Shown: positions 50,560 through 58,754 of the stretch, one piece after another | How the letters are laid out: every line of letters begins with the position of its first letter | Numbering within the stretch: the stretch's first letter is position 1 | Assembly (NCBI RefSeq): GCF_965208555.1 | Contig: NZ_OZ242342.1 | Span: 1,488,001 to 1,552,000 of the forward strand | From: Poriferisodalis sp965208555 | Lineage (GTDB): Bacteria > Actinomycetota > Acidimicrobiia > Acidimicrobiales > Poriferisodalaceae | Length of the DNA: 64,000 nucleotides | Direction: 5' to 3' | Notes under the pieces: model-generated | What the model was told of the DNA's origin: nothing | What the model saw: only the letters and a program-made list of their open reading frames with translations | The model's database searches: none | Program-made: the position numbers and the translations under genes

Positions 50560-51480
50560 ATGAGTAATGCTGCGCCCATCAGGCTTGACACGCCAGAAGG
50601 GGTCGAGCTGTTGGCCGCCCATGGCTCGCGGGTGGAGGTGTCCATCTCTGACGACTTGCGGGAACATTCCGATTGCCCCGAGATTCGGCTCGAATCCGTG
50701 TTCGCCGAGGCGAAGCCGTACCTTTCGCTGGCGTTCGTGCATCGTGTCGACCTCGATGCGCCTCACACGAGCGCAACACCGGCGAGCGTCGTCAAGTACT
50801 CGGCTCGGCGCCACTCGGCCATTGACGCCGAGTGCATCAAGCTCGGCACCGCGCAGTACTACCGGGACTACCCCGGCGATGCCACCGGCATCCGCGACCC
50901 GGACGAGGCGCGATATGTCGAATCGCTGCGAAGCAGCCTTGCCGAGTGGAACCCCGACGCGCTGGACAACGGCTGGTTGCGGCATGTGATCGACGGCTCA
51001 GTGGCCTACCAAGGCGACGGCAGCTGGTTCTTCTGTGCGTCGACGTGTCCGCGCACACAGCGCGAACGCGCCGCTCTGGAGAACGAGTTCGAAGCAGACT
51101 GCATGACCGACCTGGGCCATCCCGCCGGGTTCGCACAGGAGCTGGCCAGCGCGTTCGCGCAGATGGCCCCCGCACCCCCAGCCGCGCTCGGCGAGTGGCT
51201 CCATCGACTGCAGGAGCATGCGCTGCGCACGCAGACGAACTTCGAACGCGTCGTGCATGTCTGCCACGGGCCTGTCGTGTACACCAACGACCACGAAAGG
51301 CACATCAAGCACCTCCCGGTCCAGCACCGAGCAAGCGCGTTCGCGTTCGTCAAGCATCCCCGCTTCGCACGCCAACGCGAGTACCGCTTCACCGTCAGCA
51401 CCATCGGCAAGCCCGCCCAAGACGAGCTGCTTGTACGCAACACCCAACCGCTCAAAGACCGCTCGACGATCGTTCCCTAG
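50560..51480 (+). CDS. Hypothetical protein, 306 residues, paralogue of the 17379 product
   Basis: ATG 50560 chosen over ATG 50548 without strong evidence. Shared motifs with 17379-19085, in the same order: GTAQYYRDYPGDATGI, GDGSWFFCAS, GHPAGFAQELA, CHGPVVYTND and FARQREYRFTV. It lacks that protein's extra C-terminal region and so defines the core domain. It is DUF2971-like in its last motif only. No catalytic assignment is possible. Context: upstream of the AbiEi-like and PP2C genes. Confidence 0.7.
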   Translation: MSNAAPIRLDTPEGVELLAAHGSRVEVSISDDLREHSDCPEIRLESVFAEAKPYLSLAFVHRVDLDAPHTSATPASVVKYSARRHSAIDAECIKLGTAQYYRDYPGDATGIRDPDEARYVESLRSSLAEWNPDALDNGWLRHVIDGSVAYQGDGSWFFCASTCPRTQRERAALENEFEADCMTDLGHPAGFAQELASAFAQMAPAPPAALGEWLHRLQEHALRTQTNFERVVHVCHGPVVYTNDHERHIKHLPVQHRASAFAFVKHPRFARQREYRFTVSTIGKPAQDELLVRNTQPLKDRSTIVP

Positions 51481-51506
51481 AGCAGCGCGCTTCGCGCCAT
51501 CCCGAT

Positions 51507-51541
51507 TCCTTGCTCTGGCCCATCTCAAGACGCCAGGGTGC
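51507..51541 (+). promoter_or_regulatory. 35-base upstream motif, copy 1 (6 bases before ATG 51548)
   Basis: Begins TCCTTGCTCTGGCC and ends GACGCCAGGGTGC. It is identical in 26 of 35 positions, without gaps, to 52446-52480, and both end exactly 6 bases before a start codon. No Shine-Dalgarno sequence is present, so it may be a promoter for a leaderless transcript or a regulator site. Confidence 0.5.
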
Positions 51542-51547
51542 CCATGC

Positions 51548-52429
51548 ATGCCATCACTCGCTCTCGATGACGCTGAGCAAGAGCTCGCCGAACTGCCCAA
51601 GACATTCTTCTCCACCGAAGCAGCGGCGGAACGGCTCGGGATGGGCGTGGATCAAGCGCGCCGCCTGCTCACTGAGATGGAAACCGAGTCGCTGACGCTG
51701 CGGGTGTGCCGCGACGGCTGGGTCATGACCTGGGGCTACCACGGCAGGGAACGAACCGCTCCAACTCTCGTTGCCTACCTGGACGACATGATGCGGCATC
51801 TCAAGGTCGGGTATTACGTCAGCTACGCAGCGGCGGCGGAGATGCAAGGTGCGGCCCCTTGCCAGGTGTCGGGGAATCGCGTGAACGTCGGGGTCGACGG
51901 CGACATGGCCATGGACGCGCTGGAGCTTCACCCCATCTACGGACCACGCGACGCGGCGACCCGGTTCCATCCGGTTGATCCTGAGCACGATCGGCCTGTG
52001 GCGATCATGGGAAGGCTGTGCGAGCCGACAACGGCCGGCGGAGGTGTCCCGAGGACCGAGCAGCGCATCGTGCGCGTCGCGGCAGCTGAGACGATTCTGC
52101 TGGACATCATGGAATCACCTGAGCGATGCGACGGCTTCCACCATGTCGTCGAAATTGCCTTGGAGATGCTGTGCGAACGGCTGCTGCGCCCCAAGACGCT
52201 CGCCGCAGCAGCGAGCAGCTATCCGCCGCACGTCCCGCAACGCACAGGTTCGATTCTGCAACAGCTCCGGGGCCGCGACCGCTGGATCAGCCTGCGGCCG
52301 CTCTGGCGCCATGTCCGCAGCATCCGCGCCCGGCACGCGGTGGCGATGCACGACGGCTACCCCGAGTGGAGCGGAATACCGGACCGCTGGGGCGTCGTCT
52401 ACTCCAGCCAGCTCGACCCCGACTACTGA
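51548..52429 (+). CDS. AbiEi-like winged-helix regulator (second orphan)
   Basis: 293 residues from ATG 51548, set by the upstream motif. A winged helix at residues 20-70 (FFSTEAAAERLGMGVDQARR, LTLRVCRDGWVMTW), then HLKVGYYVSYAAAAEMQGAA, which matches the AbiEi pattern of a helix-rich domain testing promoter half sites, and a C-terminal part with RIVRVAAAETILLDIMESPE and RPLWRHVRSIRARHAV. No AbiEii toxin gene is next to it; a PP2C phosphatase with the same upstream motif follows. Confidence 0.65.
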   Translation: MPSLALDDAEQELAELPKTFFSTEAAAERLGMGVDQARRLLTEMETESLTLRVCRDGWVMTWGYHGRERTAPTLVAYLDDMMRHLKVGYYVSYAAAAEMQGAAPCQVSGNRVNVGVDGDMAMDALELHPIYGPRDAATRFHPVDPEHDRPVAIMGRLCEPTTAGGGVPRTEQRIVRVAAAETILLDIMESPERCDGFHHVVEIALEMLCERLLRPKTLAAAASSYPPHVPQRTGSILQQLRGRDRWISLRPLWRHVRSIRARHAVAMHDGYPEWSGIPDRWGVVYSSQLDPDY

Positions 52430-52445
52430 ACGCCCAGAATCCAAA

Positions 52446-52480
52446 TCCTTGCCTTGGCGCGGGTCGGGACGCCAGGCTGC
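52446..52480 (+). promoter_or_regulatory. 35-base upstream motif, copy 2 (6 bases before ATG 52487)
   Basis: Begins TCCTTGCCTTGGCG and ends GACGCCAGGCTGC. Same length and same distance to the start codon as copy 1. The two genes are probably co-regulated through it. Confidence 0.5.
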
Positions 52481-52486
52481 GCCGAC

Positions 52487-53344
52487 ATGGACACAGCGAC
52501 ACGGCGTGCCGACATCGAAGGGCGGTACCTGTCGGCTCGCCCGGTGAGCGTGGCGTGGCGTTCGGAGACGGGTCCACGCGACGAGAACCAGGACCATGCG
52601 TTGTGCCGTCTGCAAGCTGACGGCTCGTGGCTCATCGCGGTGGCGGACGGCCTGGGCGGCCACCCGCGCGCCCGTGCGGCGGCCCGCGGCGCCATCAGAG
52701 CACTGCCGATGCGCATCGCGGGGACAGACGGGATGCATGCAGCGTTCAGGGCTGCTCACAAGACCGTCGCGAGGCTCGCGCCGCGTCACTCGCGGTTCGC
52801 GATGCGCGACATTCGATCGTGCCCGGCGAGCAAGCTCAGCGTCGTGGCGTGGACGCCGCAGGACGGCTTGGCGGTGGGGATCGCCGGGGACTGCAGAGTG
52901 GTGGTGCTGTGGCGTGACGACATGGGCTGGCACGGCAGGCCGGTCGGGAGTGCCCATCGCAGCGCCGGGGACTACGGCAATGTGACGAGATTTCTGGGCG
53001 CGCCGCGGGTCTGGCCGAGGTCTGCGAACGACCGCAGCGACCCCATGGATGTCTTCTGCGACGAGGACATCGATACGCCCGAGAACCTCACGGCGTTCGC
53101 CGCCGTGGTCGTCTCGGACGGAGCGTGGGAGGCGCTCATCCGACCGGCGCTTGAGGTAGCCGCACCGGCGTCCGGTGTCATAGCAGACGCCGTCGCGTCG
53201 CTCATGCACTCCGGCACCACCGGTGCCTATGAGATCGCTGAGCGGATCATGTGGGCAGCACGCGGCTTCGGGCTCGACGACAACGCGACGGTCGCAGTTG
53301 CCGCAGTCATCCCCACAACACCCTCCGATGCTGACGCTGCCTGA
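52487..53344 (+). CDS. PP2C-type serine/threonine protein phosphatase
   Basis: 285 residues from ATG 52487. PP2C motifs in order: PRDENQDHALC (metal Asp), LIAVADGLGGHPRARAA, LSVVAWTPQDG, VGIAGDCRVVVLW, VVVSDGAWEAL (metal Asp) and GLDDNATVAVAAV (metal Asp). All metal-binding Asp residues are in place, so it should be active with Mn or Mg. No kinase gene is adjacent; its substrate may be a defence protein in this cluster (inference). It ends in a 17-base overlap with the next small gene. Confidence 0.87.
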   Translation: MDTATRRADIEGRYLSARPVSVAWRSETGPRDENQDHALCRLQADGSWLIAVADGLGGHPRARAAARGAIRALPMRIAGTDGMHAAFRAAHKTVARLAPRHSRFAMRDIRSCPASKLSVVAWTPQDGLAVGIAGDCRVVVLWRDDMGWHGRPVGSAHRSAGDYGNVTRFLGAPRVWPRSANDRSDPMDVFCDEDIDTPENLTAFAAVVVSDGAWEALIRPALEVAAPASGVIADAVASLMHSGTTGAYEIAERIMWAARGFGLDDNATVAVAAVIPTTPSDADAA

Positions 53345-53570
53345 CGAACCCAGCCTCGACGCCGCGCGATGCTCCGAAGAGCGCTTATGCAGCGAACCGA
53401 AGCTTGTCTCTGCGCTCGACGAACTCGACGCCCGCCTTTCAGAACGAGGCATCCGCCTGCGGATCTATGCGCACGGCAGCATGACAGTCACAGTGGCGCA
53501 TCGCGAAGGCGACACTGAGGCGAGTATTGAATTTCTTGATGCGGAACGGGCATCGGCGTCGCTGCATTGA
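53328..53570 (+). CDS. Small protein, 80 residues, overlapping the phosphatase gene
   Basis: ATG 53328 lies inside the phosphatase end. The product has PKLVSALDELDARLSERGIR and LRIYAHGSMTVTVAHREGDT, an alpha-beta fold of unknown type. The overlap suggests coupled synthesis with PP2C. Confidence 0.5.
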   Translation: MLTLPDEPSLDAARCSEERLCSEPKLVSALDELDARLSERGIRLRIYAHGSMTVTVAHREGDTEASIEFLDAERASASLH

Positions 53571-54054
53571 TCGCCGAGAGGCGTTTCAGGATCGAGCACG
53601 ACGCACTTCCGGGCGCCTTTACCGGTGAGAATGCTCCTTGATACCGCGCAATTGCTAGGCGATCTTGTGCGTCCGGCTCGTTTCGTCAGCTAGGCCAGAA
53701 AACAGCGTTGGAATCAGGCAACGAGAGAATCAACCAGGATGCTCGCTCAGTGGTTCGCTCGATGCCTCCTCACATGTACGCACAACAGGCCAACGAACGG
53801 ATCAAGCAGCCCAATCAGCAAGAGCCTGCACCGGCCCCGAAGCCACACACCGCTGAGAAGCCTGATACTGCTGAGTGACCCGCATCGCTGGGCTGCGGCC
53901 CCGCAGCCCACGACGGTTCTTCGGAGCACAACGGTTCCGCTGCGCTTGCCCTCGCCCTCTACGTGCTGACAAGCACGACATCGGCTGCTCCTGCCCTTGG
54001 GCGACACAATCACGAGAAGAGCGCCTTCGGTTGTGGCTGACCAGCGTGATCTCG
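53571..54054 (+). other. Intergenic region, 484 bases, nothing recognised
   Basis: Plus- and minus-strand frames of 60-90 codons lack starts, ribosome sites and family resemblance. Confidence 0.4.
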
Positions 54055-54450
54055 ATGGGTGCCATCGAAGTCAGCGAAGCGGACGGATCGCCCCAGCAGA
54101 GGCCGTTGCGCAACGTTGAACACCAAGGCGTCGTCGATGAGCTGCTTGAGGAGATTCTCAACGAGCAGATCGACGCCCCGGTCAAGAATGACCCCGCCTA
54201 TACACGTATTGAACGCTTCCAACGCAGCACGCAACGCGAAGCAGTCAGAGTCGCGCTGAGACTGCGGTCCCCTACGTACCGCCACCTCTGTGCGCAACTC
54301 GGGTTGCTGTCATTGGAGTGGCTAGTGCGCATTCGTCGCGGTTTAATCTGGTCGGCGCCCTTCCTCGGCACCGCCTATATCACTCATGAGTTCGCCACGG
54401 GTTGCGGTCCCCAGACCCAACCGCCACTGTCAGACGCCCCCATCCAGTGA
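54055..54450 (+). CDS. Possible protein of 131 residues
   Basis: ATG 54055 gives an acidic helical first half (VVDELLEEILNEQIDAPVKN) and a second half with YRHLCAQLGLLSLEWLVRIR then RGLIWSAPFLGTAYI. No ribosome site or family recognised. Confidence 0.35.
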   Translation: MGAIEVSEADGSPQQRPLRNVEHQGVVDELLEEILNEQIDAPVKNDPAYTRIERFQRSTQREAVRVALRLRSPTYRHLCAQLGLLSLEWLVRIRRGLIWSAPFLGTAYITHEFATGCGPQTQPPLSDAPIQ

Positions 54451-54674
54451 AGTGTTGGACATGAAGCCTGCGACAATTCACCTCGTGGCTTGCCGCGTGG
54501 TTGAGTGTCCTCTGGAACAAGCTTCTTGAGGACGATGCCGTCGTAAGGGCCAGCATGGCGTCCGGGGCGACCCTCTCACGCAAGTTCAGTCGCTTCATGA
54601 CGGGATGCCGAAGCCAGGGCTCGTTCCGCCCGAGATCAGCTAGATACGTCGCCGATCTTGCGCACCTCGTCTGA

Positions 54675-54880
54675 CTAGAAGTCAGGTCCCATCGTGTTCT
54701 CAGGGTGATTCAGAGTGCCGATGCGGCATCGCGCGCCCGACGCATCACTGGTGATGTTCGAGCCAATCACCTGATAGGCGCGCTTCATCCGCTTGTGCTC
54801 GACGACCTCGCCGAGGTCAGCGAAGTAAGGCTGTGCCGCGACAGACCGATACGTCGGGGTTTCTGCTGGCCCGCGCATCG
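54675..54880 (-). pseudogene. Possible C-terminal remnant of an unknown gene
   Basis: The minus frame ending at 54675 reads YFADLGEVVEHKRMKRAYQV and GTLNHPENTMGPDF, which is more protein-like than the other frames, but no intact start lies upstream. The rest of 54451-55090 holds nothing I can assign. Confidence 0.25.
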
Positions 54881-55090
54881 AACCATCTGTCGGCCGGTTA
54901 TGAAGACATCGAGTGCTAGCTGCAGCGTGCCGGGTCGCTTGTCCCGTGCGAGTGTCCTGTTTGCGCGAATGCGTTACGGAGAGTCTGGGTTCGGTTGTCA
55001 AATGAGACGGCGATCGACAGCCGGGCGCCATTAGGAGCGACGCTATGAGCCGATCATGAAGCTGCCATGGCTACGGCGGCGTCCAATGGC

Positions 55091-55486
55091 TCAGGCCGGG
55101 GGTTCGGACATCTCGACGAGGGATATCAAGTAGAGCAACGACGTTGTCACCGTGGAGATGTTGTCGGCGTCGCTGCACAGCTCCTGTAGCGCCGCGTGCA
55201 CTGCCGTGCAATCGTCTGCCGAGCCGGCGTCTGCGGCAATGAAGCGCTCCATAAACTCCTCATGGAAGAGAGTCGTCGCTCGGGGTCCGAGAGAGCAAAG
55301 GGCTAGTTGGGCTTGCATCCATGGCATCAACGCCGCGGCCTCTCGGTGAGGATTGGGCTGACTCAGGTTGAAAGCAGCGGCCGCGTGGTAGCCACTGATG
55401 GCGCCAGAGATGAACTTGTCGTAGACACTGCGGTCGCTGTACTTCAGCGTCAGCACAACGAGTGCGGCGACTGGATTAAGGAACAT
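55091..55486 (-). CDS. Hypothetical helical protein, 131 residues
   Basis: ATG 55486. Sequence such as GAISGYHAAAAFNLSQPNPH, PWMQAQLALCSLGPRATTLF and ADNISTVTTSLLYLISLVEM suggests an all-helical soluble protein. Normal codon use; no family recognised; alone on its strand. Confidence 0.55.
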   Translation of the reverse strand: MFLNPVAALVVLTLKYSDRSVYDKFISGAISGYHAAAAFNLSQPNPHREAAALMPWMQAQLALCSLGPRATTLFHEEFMERFIAADAGSADDCTAVHAALQELCSDADNISTVTTSLLYLISLVEMSEPPA

Positions 55487-55761
55487 CGGCCACGGCGGGA
55501 ATGACTTACGCAGTTACCGATGGCGTGGTGCCTAACAAGTAGTTCGGCGATGGCAGTTGTCGCTGTGATGGTGGACGTGTGACGGCAACAGTTCGAGCGA
55601 TGCGTTCGGGGCGGTCGGGGATGCTCAGCCGTCGTTTCGCGGGCGCTCATCGTCGTCAGGTCGCGGCTTGTCGGGCTGTGTGGCGGTTGCAATAGGTCCG
55701 CCGTAACGCACGCCCCACAAGGTGACAAACCGGGTTGACCCCTCCGGCTACGGTCTTCGAA

Positions 55762-55864
55762 GTCACGAACGCCATGTGATCCGCAGGCGCGGTCGCAACC
55801 CCACATAGCTGAGGGTCCCCCATTCGTGGGGTCCCTCCGGTGCGACTGCGTTGGCGTTCGTGAC
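55762..55864 (+). repeat. 12-base perfect inverted repeat enclosing a hairpin
   Basis: GTCACGAACGCC (55762-55773) recurs inverted at 55853-55864. The similarity extends outward (CCTCCGG on both arms). Inside it, 55811-55820 and 55828-55837 form a 10-base stem with one T-T mismatch. It lies upstream of the 55899 gene and may be a terminator, an RNA structure or a mobile cassette end. The remainder of 55487-55898 has no gene. Confidence 0.6.
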
Positions 55865-55898
55865 AGACGACAGCCGTCTACCGGAGGGACCCAGCCAC

Positions 55899-56366
55899 AT
55901 GAATAACGGGACCGATCAGAATACTCCACCCCCGCAATCGGCCCGACCCGCCGCGCGGACTTGGCCTAACGTCGTCACCGCCCTCGCGGCGCTGGCGCTC
56001 GTCGCCATCGCCATCGTCGGGTGGCTCACCATCCGTCAAGACCTAACGAACCTGCAAGACGCCATAGGCGAGCCGGTGACCGTCGCCAACCCGGTCGACG
56101 AGGTAGAGATCAAGAACATCGTCCAGACCGCAGCGCCCCGCGACGCCCTGCTGTACGGGTCGTGCTACGCCAACGACGACGGCAGCTACGACATCAGCGT
56201 GGTCGCGTTCAGTGGCGGCATCGAGCAGGCCGTCGCCGTCGGCACCTACGCCGATGCCAACGCCGCGGCGCTGCTGGCGCAGGATATCAACGCCTACTAC
56301 GGCGGATCGCTGGACTTCGGCGACTCCTCGGCCGACTGTCACGACCTCGACGGATGGGGGCCATGA
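55899..56366 (+). CDS. Membrane-anchored secreted protein, 155 residues
   Basis: ATG 55899 with GGAGGGACC upstream. One helix at residues 22-42 (VVTALAALALVAIAIVGWLT) is followed by an exported domain with ALLYGSCYANDDGSYDISVV and SSADCHDLDGWGP; two Cys could pair. Overlaps the next frame by ATGA. Function unknown. Confidence 0.6.
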   Translation: MNNGTDQNTPPPQSARPAARTWPNVVTALAALALVAIAIVGWLTIRQDLTNLQDAIGEPVTVANPVDEVEIKNIVQTAAPRDALLYGSCYANDDGSYDISVVAFSGGIEQAVAVGTYADANAAALLAQDINAYYGGSLDFGDSSADCHDLDGWGP

Positions 56367-56644
56367 CCGGCATTGCTGCGCTGACACTCGCCTCAGCGTT
56401 GCTGCTGGCCCCGTTCGGCTGCATCTTCGACGACTACTGCGACCACTACGACGACTGGGCCGAAGCCGACCGCGACCGGCGAGCCCTATAAGCCCGCTAC
56501 GGCGACCGGACCGCTGACTGGCCCCCCGGCGAGCTGCACGCGCTGCGCGACGCCATCGACCGGCGCGCTGTAGCAGCGAACCGCATGTGGGCCGCAGCGC
56601 CCGCAGGAGCGGACTGGGACAGTGTGCGCCGAGCCTGCGCCTAG
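56363..56644 (+). pseudogene. Homologue of the 46088 protein interrupted by in-frame TAA
   Basis: From ATG 56363: a hydrophobic N-terminus (LTLASALLLAPFGCIF), then DYCDHYDDWAEADRDRRAL and TAA at 56489-56491. The same frame continues ARYGDRTADWPPGELHALRD ... RMWAAAPAGADWDSVRRAC to TAG 56642-56644. The intact paralogue at 46088-46468 aligns across the stop (DFCDHFYDW ... RRYGDLTADWPGFELERL). A nonsense mutation is the simplest explanation. Confidence 0.6.
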
Positions 56645-56645
56645 A

Positions 56646-57128
56646 TGTCGTGGACACTGAGGTTGGTATCAGTGTGACAGGTTGAGCTTCCTTTGCGAGC
56701 GTGGTGTCTGAGAGGACCTCCATGATCGCGCCGGGGGCTCAATGTCTCACGCCGATGCTCGCTTGACGCCCGCTGGGCGGCTGCTGTTGGTGGAGCGAAC
56801 CGAGGCAGGGACGACTCAGGCCGAGGTGGCCCGCCAGATGGACCTGGCGCGGGGCACGGTGGCGAAGTGGTGGCACCGCTACCAGGCTGAGGGCGTGGCA
56901 GGTCTGGCGGACCGGTCCAGGCGACCGCATCGGTTTCGCGTGAGCACCGACTCGACAATCGGAGATCGGTCCTGCCCACCACAGCGCTCAACCACGCGGG
57001 GACCGACCCTTCTGTCGGTGCGCACTGGGGTGCCTCAGGCGGCGATGTTGCGAGTACTGCGGCGTCACGATCTCAATCGGCTCAGCTGGATGGACTGCCG
57101 GATGGGGCGGGTGATCCACCGCTACTAG
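56646..57128 (+). mobile_element. Relic C of an IS481-like element with truncated transposase N-terminus
   Basis: Left end TGTCGTGGACA at 56646. A frame from about 56742 encodes MSHADARLTPAGRLLLVERT, the HTH TQAEVARQMDLARGTVAKWW, GLADRSRRPHRF, and later LRVLRRHDLNRLSWMD, all in the order of IS481 transposases. The part between is frameshifted, the DDE domain is missing and the right end is absent. It is the best preserved of three copies. Confidence 0.8.
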
Positions 57129-57210
57129 CGATCCCCCGAAGCGAGCTGGCGCACATCGACCGCGAGGCCGTGGGTAGAGTCCCGCCCGTTCCGAAGCGAG
57201 AGGAAGTGAG

Positions 57211-57363
57211 ATGGCTGACACGCGTCCGTTTCGGGCCTGGCGCCTCGACGACACCAACCAACCACGCGGCGTCGACGTCAAGGCGCCCTGTCAAACACGC
57301 ACCCCGAGAACACGCTGCAGGTTGGTCGGTGACAGCGTCGCGTCCAACACGCTGGCATCATGA
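57211..57363 (+). CDS. Micro-gene 1 of an overlapping chain, 50 residues
   Basis: ATG 57211 has AGGAAG 5 bases upstream, the best ribosome site in this stretch. The product starts MADTRPFRAWRLDDTNQPRG and is basic. Its stop TGA overlaps the next start (ATGA). No family recognised; real mainly because of the chain it starts. Confidence 0.4.
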   Translation: MADTRPFRAWRLDDTNQPRGVDVKAPCQTRTPRTRCRLVGDSVASNTLAS

Positions 57364-57572
57364 GTGGTTCACCGTCCGTTGACCATCTCGCCGTGGCAGT
57401 CGAGAACTGGGCACGTGACATGAGCCACCAGATCGCTCCGATGCGGGAGAACAGCCAGCACCGGCGCAACGCCCAACTCGTCTTCGATGACCTCATGGTC
57501 GCGCTCGCGCACGGATTCGAGACGCTAGCGGCAGAACTCGCCAAGTACCGAACCGAGAGTCTTGACACATGA
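57360..57572 (+). CDS. Micro-gene 2, 70 residues, helical
   Basis: ATGA overlap at both ends. MSGSPSVDHLAVAVENWARD, then RRNAQLVFDDLMVALAHGFE, LAAELAKYR. An all-helical acidic protein with normal GC3 codon use. Unknown function. Confidence 0.6.
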   Translation: MSGSPSVDHLAVAVENWARDMSHQIAPMRENSQHRRNAQLVFDDLMVALAHGFETLAAELAKYRTESLDT

Positions 57573-57838
57573 GCCAAGACACTCGCAAGACGTGGGTCGT
57601 GGCCAAGGTAGCGCCACCCCCGAGATTCAAGGGAATACCCCATCAACAATTCCTACCGGTCGAAGTGTGGCTGAGTAACGACCCGCTTCTCACAGACGAC
57701 GAAGTGAGGATCGCGGACGGTCCCGGTGCCACGTCCGGATGGCTGGAGAAGCTGGACTTGCGGGTCGACCTCAGTTCCGGACCGGTTGCCGAACTCGCGG
57801 ACGGCAGGGTCGTGTTGGGAACGATTCCGGCAGAATGA
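57569..57838 (+). CDS. Micro-gene 3, 89 residues, beta-rich
   Basis: Starts MSQDTRKTWVVAKVAPPPRF and continues LPVEVWLSNDPLLTDDEVRI, LRVDLSSGPVAELADGRVVL. Beta-rich soluble protein. ATGA overlap with both neighbours. Confidence 0.6.
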   Translation: MSQDTRKTWVVAKVAPPPRFKGIPHQQFLPVEVWLSNDPLLTDDEVRIADGPGATSGWLEKLDLRVDLSSGPVAELADGRVVLGTIPAE

Positions 57839-58071
57839 TGCAACCATCGCAACAGGCACTCATCGGCGTGACCCATCTCGAAGCTGCGGTGCTAGATGCC
57901 ATCGGCGACGACACGCTCACAGCGGTGCAGATTCGTCAGCGGTTGTTCCCTGACAACAACAAGGTTTCATCTGATCTTGTAGAGGGCGTGCTATGGCGGT
58001 TCTGTGATTCAGGACAGCTTGACGACGACCAGCTTGGTTACCGCATGCACTACCGGTACACACGCGCATGA
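57835..58071 (+). CDS. Micro-gene 4, 78 residues, paralogue of the 14673 product
   Basis: Contains LEAAVLDAIGDDTLTAVQIR, QRLFPDNNKVSSDLVEGVLW, RF and YRMHYRYTRA. Conserved with the 14673-14909 protein over its whole length. A small winged-helix fold is likely. Translation coupled by ATGA to both sides. Confidence 0.65.
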   Translation: MMQPSQQALIGVTHLEAAVLDAIGDDTLTAVQIRQRLFPDNNKVSSDLVEGVLWRFCDSGQLDDDQLGYRMHYRYTRA

Positions 58072-58256
58072 ATCTGCTGTGTAGTCACGCGCATGAGTCC
58101 CATGATCATGGACGAGTGCCACAAGCAGGTCACGAAACGGCAGAAAGCACGCAACCCCGCCCAAAGGTCGGATCGCTGCCCGTCACCCCTGAACAGCTAG
58201 GCAGAGTGCTCGTCAGCAGCCCACCAAGACAAGACTGGAACTACGAGCGTGAATGA
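58068..58256 (+). CDS. Micro-gene 5, 62 residues
   Basis: MNLLCSHAHESHDHGRVPQA followed by a Pro-rich middle and PVTPEQLGRVLVSSPPRQDW. The least convincing member, but it sits in the chain with ATGA at its start and an 8-base overlap at its end. The direct repeat 58079-58105 lies inside it. Confidence 0.35.
   Translation: MNLLCSHAHESHDHGRVPQAGHETAESTQPRPKVGSLPVTPEQLGRVLVSSPPRQDWNYERE
58079..58105 (+). repeat. 27-base direct repeat, copy 1
   Basis: GTGTAGTCACGCGCATGAGT then CCCATGA. Differs at two positions from copy 2 at 58755-58781. The pair brackets the end of the micro-gene chain. Confidence 0.65.
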
Positions 58257-58737
58257 GGCAGAAGGTCGCAGCGGACGCAGGAGGCGGCGGTGGCGGATCG
58301 CTGGTCTCTCGATTCTCGGCTTGGTGATCCTGGCAGCTGCCATCGGTGCGCTCACCGATGAATCCGAGGACTCGACACCCGCAACTGACGATAGGCGTCC
58401 TGTTCCCACGGCGACCACAGTGCGGCCTGATACACAGCGCAGCAGTCCGTTCCCGGATACGGCAGCAGAGGCCTTCGAGCCGTGCGTATCGGCCTGGGAT
58501 GGCAACCACGAGGGCTTCGAGGCGCTCATACGGGGAGTGCTGAACGATCCGGGCAGCATGGAAACGCACGGCACCTACTACAACTCGTCAGACAGCACCA
58601 GCGACGGAACGATCCTCATTCGGCTCAACTACGGGGCACGCAACGCGTTCGGTGGCATGGTGCGCGTTGACGCGCGGGGATTGATGGACGTGAGAACATG
58701 CGAGATCGTCGAAGTGATCAGCTATGGCTTCGAGTGA
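58249..58737 (+). CDS. Gene 6 of the chain: membrane-anchored secreted protein, 162 residues
   Basis: GTG 58249. A basic N-terminus and one transmembrane helix (IAGLSILGLVILAAAIGAL), a Ser/Thr/Pro linker, then a domain with ALIRGVLNDPGSMETHGTYY, ILIRLNYGARNAFGGMVRVD and VRTCEIVEVISYGFE. The GGM and Cys features resemble a small exported beta domain common next to transmembrane helices in bacteria. Function unknown. Confidence 0.65.
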   Translation: MNEAEGRSGRRRRRWRIAGLSILGLVILAAAIGALTDESEDSTPATDDRRPVPTATTVRPDTQRSSPFPDTAAEAFEPCVSAWDGNHEGFEALIRGVLNDPGSMETHGTYYNSSDSTSDGTILIRLNYGARNAFGGMVRVDARGLMDVRTCEIVEVISYGFE

Positions 58738-58754
58738 ACACACGCGATCAGCCC

